Of a stretch of DNA of 64,000 bases, positions 27,886-36,751 are shown in pieces. The translations under genes and the position numbers were made by a program. The stretch is taken from assembly GCF_029350975.1 (NCBI RefSeq), contig NZ_JARKMR010000001.1, positions 682,001 to 746,000 of the forward strand, given 5' to 3'. A model generated the notes under the pieces. It ran no database searches and was not told the origin of the DNA. It worked only from the letters and a program-made list of their open reading frames with translations. Numbering within the stretch: position 1 is the stretch's first letter; each line of letters starts with the position of its first letter. The DNA is from Maribacter zhoushanensis (GTDB taxonomy: Bacteria > Bacteroidota > Bacteroidia > Flavobacteriales > Flavobacteriaceae).

Positions 27886-29265
27886 TTAGTTGGCTAGGAA
27901 TTCTGAAAACCATTTTCCAGATTTTTTAATCGTTCTTTTCAGTGTTTTAAAATCTATATGAACGAGTCCAAATCTTGGGTAGTAGCCTTCTGCCCATTCA
28001 AAGTTATCTGTAAAGGTCCAAACGAAATATCCATGTATATTTAAGCCGTCTTGTTTTGCCTTTAAAACTTGACGTAAATAGCGTTGTAAAAAGCGCACCC
28101 GTTCATCGTCAGTAATGTTCTCTCCCTCTAATTTATCTTTGAATGCGGCTCCATTTTCGGTAATGATCAATTTCTTTATCTGGGGATAATTACTAAACTT
28201 TTCAATCATATTATAAATGCTAGGGGGATACACTTCCCAATCCATCAACGTGGTTTTTACGTTTCGTTTACTCGCTTTTACGATCTTAGCTCGTATGTAG
28301 GGTACCAATAAACTGTATTTAACTTTTTCACGAGTATAGTTCTGAATTCCGATAAAATCAAAATCGAACTTACAATTAATCATGTCGTTCGGTTTAATAT
28401 AAGGTTGTAGTTTTTTTAGGACAGGAGCTTCTTTTACGGGGTAACCTAACCCAAGTGCTGGCTCAATAAACATACGATTCAATAAGGCGTCTACTTTAAC
28501 GGCAGTTTTCTTGTCACGATTATTCTCTCTATATGGTGTAATCTGTGAACATGAAAATGTGGTGCCAATATTAGCGTTGGGCACTAGTTTTCGAAGTATT
28601 CTACCGCCCTCTGCTTGACAAAGAACAGCATGATGCGCAGCTGGCATAAAATTTTTGAGCCTTTTTTTACCTGGTGCATGTACACCTAAAAAATATCCGG
28701 CACCTATAAATACCATAGGTTCGTTCAATACCATCCAATTTTTTACTCGGTCGCCAAATGCATTGGCGCAAACTTTTGTGAATTCTGAAAACCATTGAAT
28801 TATTGCTCTATTGGTCCACCCGCCTTTTTCTTCTAATGATTGTGGTAGATCCCAATGATATAACGTTACCCACGGCGTAATTTCTTGCGCTAAGCAAAAG
28901 TTAATGACATCATTGTAAAATTGTAAACCTATTTCATTTATTGTTCCTGTGCCGTTAGGTAAAACTCTTGCCCATGATATGGAGAAGCGGTAGTTATCAA
29001 TGTTCATGGATTTCATTAATAGGATATCTTCCTTGTACTTATGGTAGAAGTCACAAGATACTTTTGCATTTTCTCTTTTGCGAATAGCTTTTGGTAAAGC
29101 AGTAAATGTATCCCAGATAGATGGTCCTTTGCCGTGAGAATCAAAAGCACCTTCAATTTGATATGCTGCGGTAGAGACTCCCCATGCAAAATTTTCACCA
29201 AATTCTGATGCATTGAATAATAGCTCTTTTTGTTTTTTCAATGAAATGGTGGGCTTTTTTAGCAA
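27886..29265 (-). CDS. Glycoside hydrolase family 1 beta-glucosidase-like enzyme
   Basis: 459 residues, normal for GH1, no signal peptide. Motifs in order: FAWGVSTAAYQIEGA, YRFSISWARVLPNG, TLYHWDLPQSLEEKGGW, acid/base VLNEP (Glu182), nucleophile ITENGAA (Glu370), and GYFVWTFTDNFEWAEGY. It should be a retaining beta-glycosidase in the cytosol; the sugar specificity is not readable. Its start overlaps the end of the glycosyltransferase gene by 7 bp, making it the third gene of an operon with a glycosyltransferase and a phosphoesterase. That suggests glycolipid or cell-envelope sugar turnover rather than polysaccharide feeding. Confidence 0.93.
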   Translation of the reverse strand: MLKKPTISLKKQKELLFNASEFGENFAWGVSTAAYQIEGAFDSHGKGPSIWDTFTALPKAIRKRENAKVSCDFYHKYKEDILLMKSMNIDNYRFSISWARVLPNGTGTINEIGLQFYNDVINFCLAQEITPWVTLYHWDLPQSLEEKGGWTNRAIIQWFSEFTKVCANAFGDRVKNWMVLNEPMVFIGAGYFLGVHAPGKKRLKNFMPAAHHAVLCQAEGGRILRKLVPNANIGTTFSCSQITPYRENNRDKKTAVKVDALLNRMFIEPALGLGYPVKEAPVLKKLQPYIKPNDMINCKFDFDFIGIQNYTREKVKYSLLVPYIRAKIVKASKRNVKTTLMDWEVYPPSIYNMIEKFSNYPQIKKLIITENGAAFKDKLEGENITDDERVRFLQRYLRQVLKAKQDGLNIHGYFVWTFTDNFEWAEGYYPRFGLVHIDFKTLKRTIKKSGKWFSEFLAN

Positions 29266-30257
29266 GTTGCTAAAGATTCTTCTAGAAGTTTTGAAACAAT
29301 TTTATCTGTAATGTCTGGATAATTTACAGGTATAACGGTATCTGAATTTAGCCAAGCTTTTACTTTGTCAACATGTTTCTTTTTAAGTGATTTTATAATA
29401 GGAACTCCCATATCTGCTAAAGCTGCAGCATTACATTGTTGCTCATATTGCCCTTTCATAGGTACAACGAGTAATTTCTTTTGCATGTAAAGACTTTCTG
29501 CAGGAGTCTCAAAACCTGCTCCGCATAGAACACCTTTACTAGAAGCCATGCTTTTTACAAAAGCATTATTAGTTATTGGTTTTATATATATGTTTTTATG
29601 AAAATATTCATAAGTGTTGTGTTTAGAAAATACTTCCCATTTAACACTTTTTATCCGGCTTAAAAATTTTAATAATTTTTCATCACTGTAGGAGGGAAGG
29701 TACACTGTGTAATGGTCACCGTTCGTAATTGGTGCCGACCTAATATCATCTCTGATTATAGGAGTGTAAATATTGTCTTCATAAGATTTAAAATGTAAAC
29801 CGAATTGCTGACTTGTTGGGGCATAGTTATTTAGTATCCATTTGCCCATTCTATCTTTCTTCTTTGGTTTCGGAGCTCGATCGGATAATACCGCTGCTTG
29901 GTGGCTAAAGCTGTAACAGGGTTTGTTCTTTAGTTTACAAGCCCAAGCGGTTACAGGTTCAAAATCGTTTATGACCAAGTCGTAATCTTCTACGGGTATG
30001 CTTTTAATTTCTTTCTGTAAACGCAAAGAATTTGCCTTGTAATAAGTTTTCCATACATCTACGCCACCTTTTTTACCAAAGATGAAGCTGAGTCCTTTTA
30101 ATTGATACTTAACCGGGTAGGGCAACTTAATATCAGCTTGTATGCCGCTAACCAAAATGTCTAACGAAATGTTATGTTTTAAAAGTGCAGGAATTACATC
30201 TCTTGCTCTGCTTAAGTGGCCGTTACCGGTTCCTTGTATGGCGTATAGTACTCTCAT
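29259..30257 (-). CDS. GT28/GT1-like glycosyltransferase
   Basis: 332 residues, no signal peptide. The N-terminus VLYAIQGTGNGHLSRARDVI is typical of MurG/UDP-glycosyltransferase-like GT-B folds. The C-terminal donor site includes GVLCGAGFETPAESLYMQKK and MKGQYEQQCNA, a nucleotide-sugar binding pattern. It probably glycosylates a lipid or small acceptor from a UDP-sugar at the inner membrane. It overlaps the upstream phosphoesterase by 4 bp and the downstream GH1 gene by 7 bp, so the three are translated as a unit. Acceptor unknown. Confidence 0.82.
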   Translation of the reverse strand: MRVLYAIQGTGNGHLSRARDVIPALLKHNISLDILVSGIQADIKLPYPVKYQLKGLSFIFGKKGGVDVWKTYYKANSLRLQKEIKSIPVEDYDLVINDFEPVTAWACKLKNKPCYSFSHQAAVLSDRAPKPKKKDRMGKWILNNYAPTSQQFGLHFKSYEDNIYTPIIRDDIRSAPITNGDHYTVYLPSYSDEKLLKFLSRIKSVKWEVFSKHNTYEYFHKNIYIKPITNNAFVKSMASSKGVLCGAGFETPAESLYMQKKLLVVPMKGQYEQQCNAAALADMGVPIIKSLKKKHVDKVKAWLNSDTVIPVNYPDITDKIVSKLLEESLATC

Positions 30258-31117
30258 TTGCTTTGTTGTGTCATTCCACTAATTCTAAACTCTTCTAATA
30301 AGCTTTGAAAGAGTTCTGCCTTTTCTAAGACAAATGTTTCTTCTTTAGAATCCTCTTTATGGTCTATGGTCAATTGGTCTTCTAAATAAGAGTAAAGTTT
30401 CCATTTGCCTTTATGGTATTCTAAGGCGGTTAAATTTTCTATCCAATCTCCTGAATTTAAGTAGGTGACTTCCCCTTTGTCTGTTTTTATTTTACGTATT
30501 TCTGGTTGGTGAATATGTCCGCATATCACGTAATCATATCCATTTTCTATTGCAATATCTGCTGCAATCTGTTCAAAGTCGTTTATAAATTTTACGGCAG
30601 ATTTAACCCCGTTCTTAATTTTTTTTGACATAGAAATAGGACCCTTGCCCATTTTCTTGCTAATGAAGTTAATTGCCCTATTTAACAAAATTAAAAAGTC
30701 ATAACCTTTAGCACCTAATTTGGCAACCCATTTAGAATGCTGCATGGTTACATCGAACACATCACCATGAAAAATCCATGCTTTTTTATCTTCTAGTGGA
30801 ATGACCATCTTATTTACAATGCTTAAAGATCCCATTCTATTGCCAGAAAATTTGCGTAAAAGCTCATCATGGTTCCCTGTTACATAATGAACGGGAATTC
30901 CTTTTGCCACCCACTCTAATAAAAGCTTAATAACTTTCATATGAGATTTGGGCCAATAGCGTTTGCTAAACTGCCATATATCTACAATATCACCGTTAAG
31001 AATTACTTCTTTTGGCTTTATAGATTTCATATATTTCAATAGTTCTTTGGCGTGGCAACCGTATGTTCCTAAATGAACATCAGAAATGACCACAATATCA
31101 ACTGGTCTTTTTTTCAT
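30254..31117 (-). CDS. LpxH-like metallophosphoesterase
   Basis: 287 residues. The calcineurin-like metal-binding blocks are all visible: VISDVHLGTYG, LNGDIVDIW, TGNHDELL, FHGDVFD and CGHIHQP. This arrangement, especially DVHLG and GDVFD, is found in UDP-2,3-diacylglucosamine hydrolases and their relatives, so a role in lipid A or glycolipid synthesis is likely; the exact substrate is uncertain. It is the first gene of the operon with the glycosyltransferase and GH1 enzyme. Its leader (31118-31353) contains an 11-bp inverted repeat. Confidence 0.86.
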   Translation of the reverse strand: MKKRPVDIVVISDVHLGTYGCHAKELLKYMKSIKPKEVILNGDIVDIWQFSKRYWPKSHMKVIKLLLEWVAKGIPVHYVTGNHDELLRKFSGNRMGSLSIVNKMVIPLEDKKAWIFHGDVFDVTMQHSKWVAKLGAKGYDFLILLNRAINFISKKMGKGPISMSKKIKNGVKSAVKFINDFEQIAADIAIENGYDYVICGHIHQPEIRKIKTDKGEVTYLNSGDWIENLTALEYHKGKWKLYSYLEDQLTIDHKEDSKEETFVLEKAELFQSLLEEFRISGMTQQSK

Positions 31118-31163
31118 ATACTGATTGGAGGTTTCTTACTTAATTTTGAAAAAGTAATGAGGG

Positions 31164-31226
31164 TTACATTGACCTCCAACTTGGCATGCTGTGCAAGATG
31201 TAGTTTTGGACAAACGGTCAATGTAA
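31164..31226 (-). promoter_or_regulatory. Inverted repeat in the leader of the phosphoesterase operon
   Basis: TTACATTGACC at 31164-31174 is perfectly complementary to GGTCAATGTAA at 31216-31226. Between them is a smaller imperfect stem (CTTG..CA / TG..CAAG). The whole lies 47-110 bp upstream of the operon's first ATG. It could be an operator pair or a structured leader RNA; the sequence does not tell which. Confidence 0.4.
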
Positions 31227-31353
31227 TAGATTTCATGTGCTGAAACATATGACCGTAAAGTTTCAAAATATACGGGGATAGATAGGTTACTGCTAACTTA
31301 TATTTGAGTTACCAGATTGTTATGTACTTGAATTTCAATGGTTAATTGGTTAA

Positions 31354-33651
31354 CTATTTCTTTACCAATCTCACTTTAACAGATTTGCTAATTGGTGTTT
31401 TACTACGGTCTGCAAAATGGTTGTAAGGTACAAGTACATTGGTTTCTGGGAAATAAGAAGCCAAATTGCCTGAGGGAATATTATAGGGTACTACCTTGAA
31501 ATTATGGGCAACTCTAATAGTATCGTCATAAGTACTGGTAATATCTACCACATCTAATTTATTGAGACCTACAGCTTTCATGTCATTAATGTTCATGAAA
31601 ATTACGCGTCTTGCATTATAAACACCTCTATAGCGATCATCTAAACCGTAAATGGTAGTGTTGAATTGGTCATGAGAACGAATGGTCATTAACATGTATT
31701 CGTCTTTTGCTAAACTATGTTCGGGTAGTTTATTGATTGAAAATTGTGCTTTTCCGTTGGGTAGCATGCTAAAATCAAGCTCACGCACGTTGTTTGGTAA
31801 ATAGTAGCCTGCGCCTACAGAACGCTCTTCTGTCTTGCTAAAACCTTTTGCTACTTGGTCTATTCGCGTTCTAATCAATTCATAGTCATTTCCTAAAGAT
31901 TTCCAGTTCATAGAATGACCTTCACCAAAATAAGCAAGACCCATATTGGCGATAATCTCAGGTTCGCTCATTATGGTATCTGCTGCGGGCTTAAGTATTC
32001 CTTTCGATCTTTTAACACGACCCATACTATTTTCAACTGTAAAATGGCGTGGCTTGCCATCTTTCATATCTTTTTCTGACCTCCCAATAGTTGGTAGAAT
32101 CAATGCAGTTTTTCCTGTAATTAAATGGGTTCTATTCAGCTTCGTACTTATTTGTACGGTAAGGTCACAATTTTGTAAGCCTTTTGCAGTGTATTCGGTG
32201 TCAGATGCCGCCATTAAAAAGTTACCGCCCAAGCACATGAATACTTTGGCATTACCTTCATACATAGCTTTTAATGTACCTACTACATCTACGCCCTCAT
32301 GATCTGGTGGGGTGAAACCTAAATGTTTTTTTATGCGGGCATTCATGTCTTTATCAACAAAGTGTTGAATGCCAACGCTACGATCGCCTTGTACGTTACT
32401 GTGCCCACGAACTGGACAAGTACCTGCATTTGGTTTACCTATGGCACCTTTTAACAAAAGAAGGTTGATGAATTCTCTTATGTTTTCAACTCCATTCTTA
32501 TGTTGGGTTAGACCCATTGCCCAACACACTATAATTTTAGATTTGTTTGCTAGTAGAGCAACCGTTTCATTGATTTTTTCTTCTGATACGCCCGTTTGTG
32601 ATAAAAGGTCTTCTGAATTGTAATTTTTTAAATCAGAGATTAAAGATTCATATCCATCTGTATATTTTTCAATAAAAGCATGGTCAAATACATCTTTTGA
32701 TTGTTTGTCTAGAGCAACTAATTTTTTAAGAATCAGCTTCACTAAAGGAATGTCTTGATTGATGTTGACCGGCAAATGAATATCTGCCATGTCTTCGCCA
32801 CCACCGATCCATCCACCAAGATGTTGTGGGTTCTTGAAGTTTACTAGCCCAGACTCTTCAAGTGGATTTATACTGATAACCTTACCACCATTCTGCTTGC
32901 ATTTTTCTAATGCAGATAACATTCTTGGGTGGTTGGTGCCTGGGTTTTGTCCGGCAATTAAAATTACCTCAGCCTCATAAAGGTCCTCTAAAGTTGTTGA
33001 TCCCTTGCCTATACCCAAAGTTTCGCCCAATGCAACACCACTACTTTCGTGGCACATGTTAGAGCAATCTGGTAAGTTATTGGTGCCTAATGCACGTGCA
33101 AACATTCCGTATAAAAAGGCAGCTTCATTACTAGATCTGCCAGAGGTATAAAAAATAGCCTCATCTGGGTTGTTCAATTTTTTTAATTCAGTTGCTATTA
33201 AGTCAAAAGCTGCTTGCCATGAAATAGGTTGGTAATGAACACTGCCCGGTTTTAAAACCATTGGTTCTACCAAACGACCAAATTTATTTAATTCGAAGTC
33301 GGTTAATTGAGATAGTTGTTCAACTGAATTTTTCTGGAAGAAACTGGCGTCAATTTTGTCAGTGGTAGCTTCATCTCCCAAAGCTTTAGCTCCATTTTCA
33401 CAATATTCAGCTACGGGTGAAGGATGTTCTGGGTCTGGCCATGCACAACTAGGGCAATCGAAGCCATCTTTTTGATTCATGCTAAGCAAGGTTCGCATAG
33501 ATCTAAGAACGCCCATCTCCTTAAAAGTATGCTTTAAAGCTTCACGCACACCTAAATATCCTGCGGCATGTGTAATTGGATCTTTTAGTTCAATGTCTAG
33601 AAATTCCTCTGAGCCTCTAAAGGAGACCTTACGTTCAGTTTTTGCATCCAT
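31354..33651 (-). CDS. FdhF/YdeP-family molybdopterin oxidoreductase
   Basis: 765 residues, no Tat signal, so cytosolic. The N-terminal cysteines (FDCPSCAWPDPEH, EYCENGAKA) are typical of the YdeP branch. The bis-MGD binding region includes FYTSGRSSNEAAFLYGMFAR and NMCHESSGVALGETLG, where the Cys occupies the place of the molybdenum ligand (SeCys in FdhH). The C-terminal molybdopterin dinucleotide-binding domain (SHDQFNTTIYGLDDRYRG) is complete. The reaction is unknown; formate dehydrogenase activity is not established for this branch. The small gene at 33736 lies upstream in the same direction. Confidence 0.9.
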   Translation of the reverse strand: MDAKTERKVSFRGSEEFLDIELKDPITHAAGYLGVREALKHTFKEMGVLRSMRTLLSMNQKDGFDCPSCAWPDPEHPSPVAEYCENGAKALGDEATTDKIDASFFQKNSVEQLSQLTDFELNKFGRLVEPMVLKPGSVHYQPISWQAAFDLIATELKKLNNPDEAIFYTSGRSSNEAAFLYGMFARALGTNNLPDCSNMCHESSGVALGETLGIGKGSTTLEDLYEAEVILIAGQNPGTNHPRMLSALEKCKQNGGKVISINPLEESGLVNFKNPQHLGGWIGGGEDMADIHLPVNINQDIPLVKLILKKLVALDKQSKDVFDHAFIEKYTDGYESLISDLKNYNSEDLLSQTGVSEEKINETVALLANKSKIIVCWAMGLTQHKNGVENIREFINLLLLKGAIGKPNAGTCPVRGHSNVQGDRSVGIQHFVDKDMNARIKKHLGFTPPDHEGVDVVGTLKAMYEGNAKVFMCLGGNFLMAASDTEYTAKGLQNCDLTVQISTKLNRTHLITGKTALILPTIGRSEKDMKDGKPRHFTVENSMGRVKRSKGILKPAADTIMSEPEIIANMGLAYFGEGHSMNWKSLGNDYELIRTRIDQVAKGFSKTEERSVGAGYYLPNNVRELDFSMLPNGKAQFSINKLPEHSLAKDEYMLMTIRSHDQFNTTIYGLDDRYRGVYNARRVIFMNINDMKAVGLNKLDVVDITSTYDDTIRVAHNFKVVPYNIPSGNLASYFPETNVLVPYNHFADRSKTPISKSVKVRLVKK

Positions 33652-33735
33652 ACTATAAACTTAGTGATTGTTATAGTAATGGCGGTACTCAATGTTATTA
33701 AAAACTATCTTAAAAGATATTAAATACTAAAGAAT

Positions 33736-34101
33736 TTAACTCAATTTAGGGTTTGGGTAATTATCAGATTGATCTTCAATGGTATTATCTAAACAAGTAA
33801 AATCTTTCTCAAGTAAAAGGTATAGGTCGTTCCCAGCAGCTGTTTTCATAGTGTGGTCATATGTAATGATGTCATTTGAAAACCATGCTTTACCTATGGC
33901 TTCTGGCATTTCTAAAATTATGCTATTGTTATCAAAACTAATATGAAGCTGTTCTATAGTACTCTTTAAAACTACGCCGTAGTTGAATTTTATAGTTCCA
34001 AAATTAGTGCTGTCATGTATCTGTCCATTGTCCGATAGAGATTTCACTTCTGTTTGGGTAAGTCTAAACCGAATGGAATCACCTTTTATTCTAATTTTCA
34101 T
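33736..34101 (-). CDS. Small conserved protein (DUF7009-like)
   Basis: 121 residues, no signal peptide or membrane segment. The start MKIRIKGDSIRFRLTQTEV and the FGTIKFNYGVVLKST strand pattern resemble a small Bacteroidota family that I believe is DUF7009; that name is from memory and unverified. It lies 84 bp upstream of the molybdopterin oxidoreductase on the same strand, so a link to that enzyme (maturation or redox partner) is possible but only inferred from position. Confidence 0.6.
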   Translation of the reverse strand: MKIRIKGDSIRFRLTQTEVKSLSDNGQIHDSTNFGTIKFNYGVVLKSTIEQLHISFDNNSIILEMPEAIGKAWFSNDIITYDHTMKTAAGNDLYLLLEKDFTCLDNTIEDQSDNYPNPKLS

Positions 34102-34255
34102 AGCTATAAATTGAGTTCACAACAAAAATAGACCATCTGACAACAAAAAATGAGCAGTTGACATCAATTTGTTTTTAATATTTAATGGTACCTGTACATT
34201 TACAGTGTTATTAAAAACGAAATAAAATTTTTTCATTTTCATATAGTGTTCTCGT

Positions 34256-34290
34256 AAAAGAGTCCGGTCTGTTAAGATCGGACTCTTTTT
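34256..34290. terminator. Hairpin terminator (first of a tandem pair)
   Basis: AAAAGAGTCCG ... CGGACTCTTTT, an 11-bp stem with a 12-nt loop and T-run. No plus-strand gene precedes it, so it either backs up the next terminator for minus-strand transcription or ends an unseen plus-strand transcript. Confidence 0.7.
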
Positions 34291-34313
34291 AGTTTAAGCC
34301 TTTTTTAAATATA

Positions 34314-34349
34314 AAAAGACCCATTAAATAGAAATCTAATGGGTCTTTT
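34314..34349 (-). terminator. Terminator of the nucleotidyltransferase gene
   Basis: AAAAGACCCATTA ... TAATGGGTCTTTT, a 13-bp perfect stem with a 10-nt loop, starting 19 bp after the stop codon of the 34368-35246 gene. Confidence 0.82.
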
Positions 34350-34367
34350 CGTTTTGTTGTAAAAGTC

Positions 34368-35246
34368 TTATTTCCAAATAGGAGCAGGGTATTTGCCCGA
34401 ATCAGATTTTTCTTTTAAACTGTTCATTGCTTTTTCTTTATCACTTGCATACGTAACACCAAACCAATCTCCACCAGAAGGAATACACTTCACTTCAATT
34501 TCGTTGGCCTGTAACATTTCTTGTATCATTAAGGGAATGTATAGTTCGCTGTTTGCAATTCGATCTTCATCTTTCAAGAATATTCTGAATTCAGATTCAA
34601 TTTTATCAAAGATAGATGGTCTACATACCCAAAAGTTCATACTGGCTTGTTCGTCACCGGTAAATTCTAGATTGGTATCTTCATCTACAATGCTGTTCTC
34701 TTTTTGTACAAGTTTAAGTCTTTCTTGTACAGAAACTAGGTTGTCGCCATTTACTTCGCAAACACCTCTAGACACTGATCCATGTTCAGATAATGTATCT
34801 TTCAACGTATAACCTAAAAGGGCATAGGCGTTGTCGTCAGACTTCATAAAATCAGCCGCTTTTTTATAGGCAGATTGACCATAAAAATCATCGGCATTGA
34901 TTACTACGAATGGTCCGTCAATTACTTTTCTTGCCGTCCAAACCGCATGAGCTGTACCCCAAGGTTTTTTACGCTCACCAGTGAACGTAACACCGTCAGG
35001 TAAATCTGTAAGTTCTTGAGCAAGAACGTTTAATTTTATAGTGCTTGGTATTCTTTTAGAAAGGTGCTCTTCTAAAAAAGATACATTCTCCTTTTTAGTA
35101 ATAACTACAATTTGATCAAAATTATTCTGAATGGCATCATAAATGGCAAACTCCATTAAAAACTCTCCATTAGGTCCTAAATCATCAAATTGTTTTAGCT
35201 TTCCATATCTACTACCGCTACCGGCAGCCATTAAAAGTAATGTCAT
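34368..35246 (-). CDS. Sugar-phosphate nucleotidyltransferase-like protein
   Basis: 292 residues with the GT-A-like nucleotidyltransferase fold: LLLMAAGSGSRYGKLKQFD at the start (the GxGxR-type phosphate loop), the metal site VVINADDFYG near residue 115, and DWFGVTYASDKEKA near the C-terminus. Enzymes of this fold join NTP to a sugar phosphate or related alcohol phosphate. The precise substrate cannot be assigned. It is monocistronic, with a good terminator. Confidence 0.82.
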   Translation of the reverse strand: MTLLLMAAGSGSRYGKLKQFDDLGPNGEFLMEFAIYDAIQNNFDQIVVITKKENVSFLEEHLSKRIPSTIKLNVLAQELTDLPDGVTFTGERKKPWGTAHAVWTARKVIDGPFVVINADDFYGQSAYKKAADFMKSDDNAYALLGYTLKDTLSEHGSVSRGVCEVNGDNLVSVQERLKLVQKENSIVDEDTNLEFTGDEQASMNFWVCRPSIFDKIESEFRIFLKDEDRIANSELYIPLMIQEMLQANEIEVKCIPSGGDWFGVTYASDKEKAMNSLKEKSDSGKYPAPIWK

Positions 35247-35390
35247 AATTTTCTGTATTTACGGGTCAAAAATAGCGAATGTGATTAAAATTCGTACAAT
35301 ATATCGGTTTTAACATCTATAAACTTGATGATTAGTTAATCTAGATCGGTAAGTTTTTATAAATTCAAAGTTCATAAACTTTACAACTAA

Positions 35391-36743
35391 ATGGCAACAA
35401 GAAGAAATTTTATTAGAAATATATCATTGGCAGGTATGGGACTATTTGCAGTACCTGGTTTTGCCCAAAATAGCTTTAGCGCTGCAGATAAATTAAATGT
35501 TGGTTTAATTGGAGTAGGGTTAAGAGGAACCAACCATTTACAAAACTTGTTACTTCGAAAAGATGTCAACGTTACCGCTATTTGTGATGTAGACGAAGAG
35601 AGAATAACAATTGCTAAAAAGCATATATCAGATGCAAAAGGAAAGGCTCCAAAAGTGTTTGGTGCAAATGATCATGATTATAAAAATCTATTAGCTTTAC
35701 AAGAGGTTGATGCCGTAATTATTGCTACACCTTGGTTGTGGCACACGCGCATGACGGTAGATGCTATGGAGGCTGGAAAATATTCTGGTGTAGAAGTTTC
35801 TGCTTCTAATACCTTGGAAGAATGTTGGGATCTGGTAAATACCCATGAGCGCACGGGTACGCATATGATGATTTTGGAAAATGTAAATTACCGTAGAGAT
35901 GTTTTGGCGGTTCTAAATATGGTGAAACAAAACGTATTTGGTGAAATGGTGCATTATAGATGTGGGTATCAGCATGATTTACGCCATGTAAAATTTAATG
36001 ATGGTAAAACGGCTTATGGAAAGGGTGTGGAATTCGGTGGAAAAGGAATATCCGAATCTAAATGGCGTACCGATCATTCTCTAAAAAGAAATGCCGATGT
36101 ATACCCAACTCATGGATTAGGACCTATTGCCGTAATGGCAGATGTTAACCGTGGTAATCGTTTTATGTCAATGACTTCTCATGCATCTAAAGGGATAGGG
36201 TTGCATAATTATATTGTAAAGGAAGGAGGAGAAGAACACCCTAATGCTAAATTGAAGTTTAAGCAGGGTGATGTCATTACTTCTACCATAGATACCGCAA
36301 ATGGAGAAACAATTATTATTACACATGATTGTAATCTACCTAGACCTTATTCTTTAGGATTTCGTGCGCAAGGTGCCAACGGACTTTGGGAAGTTGATGG
36401 TAGCAGAATTTATGTGGAAGGCAAATCTGAACCTCATCAATGGGATGATGCGCAACCTTGGTTGGATAAGTATGATCACCCACTTTGGAAAAAATATGGT
36501 GAGTATGCATTAAACGCAGGTCATGGCGGAATGGACTTTTTTGTACTGAACTCATTTGTGGAATCTGCAAAACAGAACATAGCCCCACCTTTAGATGCTT
36601 ATGATGCAGCCGCTTGGAGTGCGGTTACGCCGCTTTCAGAAGTTTCGATTGCCAATAATAGTGAGCCTCAAGATTTTCCAGATTTTACTCGAGGCCTTTG
36701 GATGAAAAGAAATCCTTATCAGTGGATGAAAGAAATATATTGA
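35391..36743 (+). CDS. Gfo/Idh/MocA oxidoreductase, GH109-like, with Tat signal
   Basis: 450 residues. The N-terminus TRRNFIRNISLAGMGLF is a twin-arginine signal (R4, R5), so it is probably exported folded with its cofactor. The NAD-binding fold follows (VGLIGVGLRGTNHLQ, AICDVDEERI). Length, Tat signal and central motifs (PTHGLGPIAVMADVNRGNRF, GHGGMDFFVLNSF) fit GH109 enzymes, which hydrolyse alpha-N-acetylgalactosaminides by an NAD-dependent redox mechanism; that specificity is an inference. It is alone between two minus-strand genes. Confidence 0.87.
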   Translation: MATRRNFIRNISLAGMGLFAVPGFAQNSFSAADKLNVGLIGVGLRGTNHLQNLLLRKDVNVTAICDVDEERITIAKKHISDAKGKAPKVFGANDHDYKNLLALQEVDAVIIATPWLWHTRMTVDAMEAGKYSGVEVSASNTLEECWDLVNTHERTGTHMMILENVNYRRDVLAVLNMVKQNVFGEMVHYRCGYQHDLRHVKFNDGKTAYGKGVEFGGKGISESKWRTDHSLKRNADVYPTHGLGPIAVMADVNRGNRFMSMTSHASKGIGLHNYIVKEGGEEHPNAKLKFKQGDVITSTIDTANGETIIITHDCNLPRPYSLGFRAQGANGLWEVDGSRIYVEGKSEPHQWDDAQPWLDKYDHPLWKKYGEYALNAGHGGMDFFVLNSFVESAKQNIAPPLDAYDAAAWSAVTPLSEVSIANNSEPQDFPDFTRGLWMKRNPYQWMKEIY

Positions 36744-36751
36744 GCATAGCT

